NCBI GenBank assembly: GCA_001970955.1
Contig: MPUH01001010.1
Location: 1 to 26,306, forward strand
Origin: Stentor coeruleus
Lineage: Eukaryota; Ciliophora; Heterotrichea; Heterotrichida; Stentoridae
Length of the DNA stretch: 26,306 nt
Direction: 5' to 3'
Both the position numbers and the translations under genes were made by a program. This document shows positions 20,693 to 26,306 of this stretch, piece after piece. A model generated the notes under the pieces. It was not told the DNA's origin. It worked only from the letters and a program-made list of their open reading frames with translations, and made no database searches. Each line of letters starts with the position of its first letter. Positions within the stretch are counted from its first letter, which is position 1.

Positions 20693-21587
20693 TATTTTTT
20701 GTTGTTATAAGATTAAGATTTTTGTGGAGAAATAGAGATTAATGCTTTATTGATTAAATGGTTTAAGGTTGGAAGTATTTGGTTTAGGGTTTATTAGAAC
20801 TGTTGTGAAATACTGTGAGAAATGTGATGATAAATAGGATTTTGTTAGAAGTTTTATTAGAAATATTTTGGAAGATATGGGTGTTAGATGAGATTTTGGG
20901 TCATTTTGTATAGGTGGAATATTTTGGAATTTTATAAAGGGTTAGGTGTATTTAAGACTTTTTATTGAGATATAAATGAATATGATTACTATTGGGGATC
21001 TCAGGTAATTGTCTAATCTTATCGGTAATCTTATATCTGTGTGAATTTATGGAATGAGTATAAATAGGATTAAGTTTGTGTTGGGAAAAAAGAAGATTTT
21101 ATATTGTAAAAGTATTTAGATTAATTTTTATTTTGTATTAAAATGATCATGTAGTTATATCTGTTTGTATACTGTTAATAAATCATACTTATATTATATC
21201 ATAATAGGTTTAATAAATAATAAAATTATGATGATGAAGAAGAAAAAAGCAGGTTTAGTATTTTAGTTAAATTATTAAAAGATTTACTTGCAAATATTAT
21301 TTTTGATAAACACTGTGATGGACTACCTTTATTAAGTATCATGATAAATATGCTTTTAAGATAAAAAAAAAATTCTGAGAATTTCATCAAATCTTTTATA
21401 CTCAATATATTAAAAGGTTTTTAAATACAGATATTTAATACAAAAATTAACTTAATTTAACATAAATTTACAAACTTTTAATTTTCTATGTATTTCTTCA
21501 TAAAAATATTTTCCAACTATTAAATCTTATTCAACCTTTTTTTATACAAAAAAACTTATTTTTACACTAATTCGCTTATTTAAAATT
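20693..21587. other. Intergenic region (895 nt)
   Basis: It separates the TBC gene start from the 3' end of the P4-ATPase gene, both minus strand. About 20700-21080 is strongly G-over-C on the plus strand (so C-rich on the coding strand), then it becomes AT-rich. No ORF with recognisable content, no RNA gene seen. Confidence 0.5.
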
Positions 21588-24500
21588 TCAAACCGAGTTG
21601 CGTTTTTTTCCAATATTCGAGCTATTCATCGTTTCAATTTTATCATTAACAGAATGTTCAGTTCTTCTTCCTTTAACAAAAGGTGAGAATTTCTTCTGAA
21701 AAACCAAGTCTCCATTACTTGGATAGAAAAGCTCAAAATACAAATACACAGCATAATAAGGAAATGTACAAACACCTACACATAATAAACCAGCAAGCCA
21801 AAATATTGGTATAGATAAAAAATCAGCTGTGTTCATATAAACATAAGTACCTGGGATTTGATCATAGATAAACATAAATATAGGACAATATAAAGCAAAA
21901 CCTAATCCCCATATAGTCATATGTTGAATCCAGCTCCAGGATTTCATTTTTATAATAAGGATAATACTGACTATGACAATTATTGAACTATACATACAGG
22001 TGCTTAGATCCCACATTATTTCTACATAACCTTTTATATTGAGGATGCTGGTAAAAGATCGGGTACAGATTAGATAGACTGCTAGGGAACAAAATATACC
22101 CCAGCCTGAAAATGCGAAGTACTTTTTCATTGTTAGAGGAAGGTGGTCTTTATTTGATTTGTAGAGAGTTGGCCAGAAACGCTTTACCTCTGGATCGGTC
22201 CTCGCGTTTATATCTTGGTCCCAGAGGCTGTAACAAACAATCCCAGCAGCCGTAATAGCTGAGTTAAACAAAAGCAAGTACCAATCATCCCATATAGTCT
22301 GCCCACTAAACCCTGAATTAAAAGCAAAGTACCCTTGTATCAGCGTAAACACCAAATTCTTAAAGAAAAAGTACAATATAAAAAACCCAATCCTCCTAGA
22401 ATTCCACCTGCCATGAACAAAAACTAAATACCTCAAAAACCTAAACTCAGCAATAGCAAAATCACTACAATCTGCAGCTTGATGTCCTTCTTTTCCATAT
22501 ATCCCAATACCAACATGTGCCGATTGAATCATTGAAGTATCATTCCCCCCATCTCCAATAGCCAAAGTTTTCGCTTTACCATCCATTTTTTTAACAAAAT
22601 TCACAACTTTAGCCTTTTGTTTAGGTGTTGCCCTACAACAAACAACCCCTTTAGCCTTTTTACATATACCATATAAGATTTTTCTATAAGATTCTATTGA
22701 TATAGCTAAAGCATCTCCTTCAATAATAAGCCCAATATCTTTGCAGTTAATTTTTGTATTTATTATATCTTTTTCTATAGATTCCAACCTTTCTTTTATA
22801 TTAGATGTATTTCTTATATAATACATATCCCAATCTCTATTAAGCATATTACAAGTATATGCGATATTTTCTGCTGTTTCTAGTTTATCTCCTGTTATCA
22901 TCCATACATGAATCCCTGCATCATTAAATTCTTGTATAGCTTTAGGGACATGTTTTTGTAATCTATCTTCTACAGCTGTTATACCTAAAAGCCAGATATC
23001 TTTTTCTATATCTTCAGCTAAGGCTTCTAGTTTTTCTTTTTGATCTTGGCCTGGAGTACATTTTACATCATTGTATTTACTTATCCAATCTTGACAGTCG
23101 TCGATTATTTTAAAAGCTACATCTAAAGTTCTCAAGCCTTGCATAGCAAAATCTTTTAAAGCTTCGGAAATATTGGAAAAATATGGATTATCTGTATCGT
23201 TATTGATTAGTTGTAATATTGCTTCATCTGCACCTTTCATATAAAGTCTAAAACTTCCATCATCAGGGTGTTTTATAAGTACAGACATTCTTTTTCTTTC
23301 TGAAGTAAAGTCATTTATTGCGATGATTTCAAAGAATTTCTCAGTATCTTTGATTTTTATTGATATTCCTTTGTGAGTTCTTTCTAAGAACTCATAACCC
23401 ATTTCTTTTGCTGCTTTTATTAAGGCAACTTCGTCTGGGGATGAACTTAGATATATGTTATCTGGATGTGTTTTATCTGTTACAACATCGTTACATAAAA
23501 CTAATGCTAGTAGGAATTCGTTTATGAAATCTTTTTGTGTTCTGAAAATTTGACCATTGATATTGAAATCGTTAGATTGGGATGAATCGTTATCAAAAGT
23601 AATCTCGTGAATGATTTCGTTTATTGGGGATAAGTCTTCTTGATGACCATTGATCATATTACGATGAGTGCAAATATATTCATTTTTTGGGTCTGAGACT
23701 AATTTGTTAGTGCTAATTGAATAGGTTTTCCCTGCAATATTACAAGCTTTAAATTCCATAACATTTGCTGTCAACGTGNTTGATCATATTACGATGAGTG
23801 CAAATATATTCATTTTTTGGGTCTGAGACTAATTTGTTAGTGCCAATTGAATAGGTTTTCCCTGCAATATTACAAGCTTTAAATTCCATAACATTTGCTG
23901 TCAACGTACCAGTCTTATCACAAAAAATATAATCAACAGCCCCAAGTTCTTCTATAATGCTCAAACTTATAACTTTTGCTGGTCTATCTTGTTCCTCACT
24001 ATACATCTTCAAATCAAATTGAACAAAAAACGATTGAAGAAACTTAACAAGCTCCAAACTGACAATCATAGAAATAGGGATTAAAGAGTTCAGCAAAAGA
24101 AAAAAAGAGAAATAAGTTGTGCTGCCAATAACCCAAGGATTGTCATCAGGGTTGTAAATATATATAGAATTATTGTTGTTTCGTTCAAAAGATACTGATG
24201 AAATAGCTAAAAAAAGGCATAGACCAGTTTGAATGATTAACTGGAAAATTACGATTTTATTGAGAATATTTTCGAATTGTGATCTTTTGAAAGGGGTTGT
24301 TTTTTGGTTCATCATGATTTTTGTGTTATGGCCGGTATATACAACCGCTCCTATTATAAAATGTGTGTTTTTCAAGTTACTTCCTCGTAATAAAAGTTGT
24401 TTTGAGTCAACCCAAAAAGAATTTTCGACCCAAATGTTACCATTGAATGTGCTTAGACCATAGCAAGGTGGGCATACAGTGATTTTTGTATCACTCATTA

Positions 24501-25065
24501 AGGTTTTAGGTTGATATTCTTCAAACATGTTCATTGTTACTCCAAGTGCTTGCTTTGTTTTCAAATTCATTTCACCATCTAGGTTAGATGTTTGGACCTT
24601 ACAATCTCCATTTAGCTCAGAACTTGTGAGTAACAAAAGATCTGCTGGGAACTCTTCTTTATCTTCAACTTTTACGATATCTCCTGGGTATAAATATCGC
24701 CATTGACAGTTTACCCAACCATTGTCCCATTTTAAGCAAGTGCTGTAATTGACCTTCTTATCATTTTTCCTTCGAGACTAAATATAAAATACATAATCTT
24801 CAATAGCTTCTTTAACCATAGCAACTGCAAGTACAAGTACAAGTGGCCCTATAGCAGTCATTGGATGTATAGGTGAAAGTCCTGGCAAACTTTGCAAGAT
24901 CGCAGTGCATAAAAAATACAAATTCGCCAGTCGGCAAAACTGGAAATAAATTGACTTGGGAATAAAAGTGATATAAGAATATTTTGTTGTTTCCACATAG
25001 TTCGATTGATGCTTGAATGTTTTATTTTTCGATTGGTTTAATAAGTATACTTCGTAGGTAGCCAT
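21588..25065 (-). CDS. P4-type ATPase, phospholipid flippase (1110 aa, 2 exons)
   Basis: Exon 1 is 25065-24793. Exon 2 runs from 24777 and needs the 130-nt duplicate at N 23779 collapsed. The result, 1110 aa, is the usual P4 length. It starts with the P4 N-terminus (TTKYSYITFIPKSIYFQFCR). It contains PISMIVSLEL in M4, the phosphorylation site CDKTGTLT (D378), MITGDKLETAENIAY, and the hinge GDGGND (789-794), then six C-terminal membrane spans. These enzymes move phospholipids from the outer or lumenal to the cytosolic leaflet. The actuator loop reads DGEM (158-161) where the family has DGET; the catalytic Glu is kept. Ends with TGA. The beta subunit (CDC50) gene is not in the window. The two duplicate copies differ at one codon (Ser or Gly in YSI-S/G-TNK). 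Confidence 0.94.
23650..23908. repeat. Assembly overlap: 129-nt duplicate around N at 23779
   Basis: Positions 23650-23778 and 23780-23908 match except 23714 T versus 23844 C and the last base. Removing 130 nt rejoins the two ATPase pieces in frame just after the DKTGTLTANVMEF phosphorylation segment. Confidence 0.93.
24778..24792 (-). other. 15-nt intron of the P4-ATPase gene
   Basis: Reads GTATTTTATATTTAG on the coding strand. In-frame TAG; removal gives KEAIEDYSRRKNDKKVN, matching the conserved P4 KExxEDxxR...N segment. Phase 0, A at position 10. Confidence 0.93.
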
Positions 25066-26306
25066 TATTTTTATTTAAGACTAAGGTTAATTAGAATAAA
25101 GGAAGTTATGCATCAGAAGTGGGAGTTTAAGTTTTAGAATTATAAATTTTTTGAGCTTTTTGGGTTGGCTAGATGGATCAAACAATTTTTACTACTTACT
25201 TTTTATGAAAATAATACTCGAGAAATAATTTAAGAGAAAAAAATATTGATTAAAGTGCTTAGGGCTGAAAGACTTGAAAAAATATAGTTTAATTGTGCAT
25301 GTTTTATGTCAAAACACTTAAAGAAGAAAATTTTAAATATAAAAAGATAGGAATTTTACTTAAAGTCGTTGGAGATTTAGTATTTGTTAGATTTTATATC
25401 AAATTTTATGCTTATTTCTATATAATTACTTTCTTAATACTTCCAATTAATCATATATTCAAATATTCATCGCCTTTCTTTATTTTATTTAAATATAATT
25501 AGCAACCTATACCAAAACAAATAGAAACTTTTGTCTACCTAAGTGTTGTCTATGCTCTTTATTAAAAAGTTTAAGTCATGGTAAATTTCTTGGGCTTAAA
25601 CTACTCAAAATATTAAAAAATATCTAAGAGATGCATCAAATCTAGTAATCTTTGTGACAATTTCCAAATCCTTAGTATATATTCCGACCAAACTTACAGA
25701 TTAATCCACATCTAAAAATCATGCTATATCAGGCTTTTTATTAGGACTTATATAGTCTAAAGATACGTCAGTTAACACCCAAACCATATTTTATTTGTTT
25801 TCTTGAAATCTTGTAGAAAATGCAAAACTTTTATAAGAAAAAACTCATAAATTTCACTGGATAGCTTGTATAAAATTTTTTTATATACTTAAGATTTTAT
25901 TTTTGGGATATCGTCATGTATCTTGTTTAAAATCCACACTAAAGAGTTATAAAATTCTCTGATTAGTTCAATGAATTTTTTATATAAAATTTAGATAAAT
26001 GGAAAAGCTGAAGGTATTATATATCTTATTGCAATCAGGTTTTAAAAGTTTAGGTTATAATAAATAATTTTATATGAAGGGAATTAGGAAGATTTATAGT
26101 TTTTGAAAGAGGTTCTAGGGTATTTTATTGGAACAGAACTTGGATAAGATATTTCAGAGAATTTTGTGTTAAAAGAGATAATGATTTTAAAGAATTTATA
26201 GGGATTTTTTATAGCATTTCAGTGTTTAAATACAACATATTATAATAAAAATTTATATTCCCACACTTCACAAATGCATAATTTTTACTGGATTCTGCAA
26301 AACCTT
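25066..26306. other. Right-end region without a supported gene (1241 nt)
   Basis: It lies upstream of the P4-ATPase start and includes its promoter. It is AT-rich with scattered short ORFs, the longest plus-strand one (25293-25502) being low-complexity and hydrophobic without family resemblance. No telomere repeat, tRNA or rRNA was seen. Confidence 0.5.

Noticed and set aside
25293-25502. 69-aa plus-strand ORF in the right-end region
   Set aside because: Low-complexity, Phe/Ile/Lys-rich, no family resemblance, and common by chance in AT-rich DNA.

Overview
The window looks like macronuclear DNA of a heterotrich ciliate, most likely Stentor or a close relative. Four things point there. The DNA is very AT-rich and gene-dense. 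Several genes are interrupted by introns of exactly 15 nt. TAA, TAG and TGA all end genes, and none occurs inside the reconstructed frames, so the code is standard, unlike Tetrahymena, Paramecium or Blepharisma. The protein families (PAS-containing multi-pass membrane proteins, leishmanolysin/REJ surface proteins, P4-ATPases) are typical of ciliates. The genus is an inference from intron length plus code; no rRNA or other marker gene is present.

Layout, left to right. Two tandem minus-strand copies of a PAS-containing multi-pass membrane protein gene come first: copy A (1-1558, running off the left edge) and copy B (1831-5937, complete after removing two 15-nt introns, 1358 aa). Two plus-strand genes follow: a FYVE-type zinc-finger/coiled-coil protein ending in CLVI (6723-7937), and a 1907-aa surface protein joining an M8 leishmanolysin protease, a Cys-rich stalk, REJ-like domains, a GPS-like site and five membrane spans (8153-13929). 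Four minus-strand genes fill the right side: an unrecognised coiled-coil protein (14061-16274), a CRAL-TRIO/Sec14 protein (16940-18424, one intron), a TBC/EF-hand protein whose first exons were recovered by hand (18508-20692, two introns, ends in CLVI), and a complete P4-ATPase lipid flippase (21588-25065, one intron, 1110 aa). The last 1.2 kb holds no gene I can support.

The sequence carries four single-N joins (11832, 19192, 19374, 23779). Each is flanked by the same 52-129 nt on both sides. They break three genes into apparent pieces. Collapsing each duplicate restores one continuous frame in every case, so they are best read as unresolved assembly overlaps, not biology.

Several products act at membranes (PI3P-type finger, RabGAP-like, Sec14-like, flippase), but ciliate genes are not known to be grouped in operons, so I do not claim a working gene cluster. 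The most interesting items are the six 15-nt introns sharing an A at position 10, the TBC protein lacking both catalytic fingers, the fused protease/REJ/GPS receptor-like protein, and local G/C strand-skew switches that coincide with the assembly joins.
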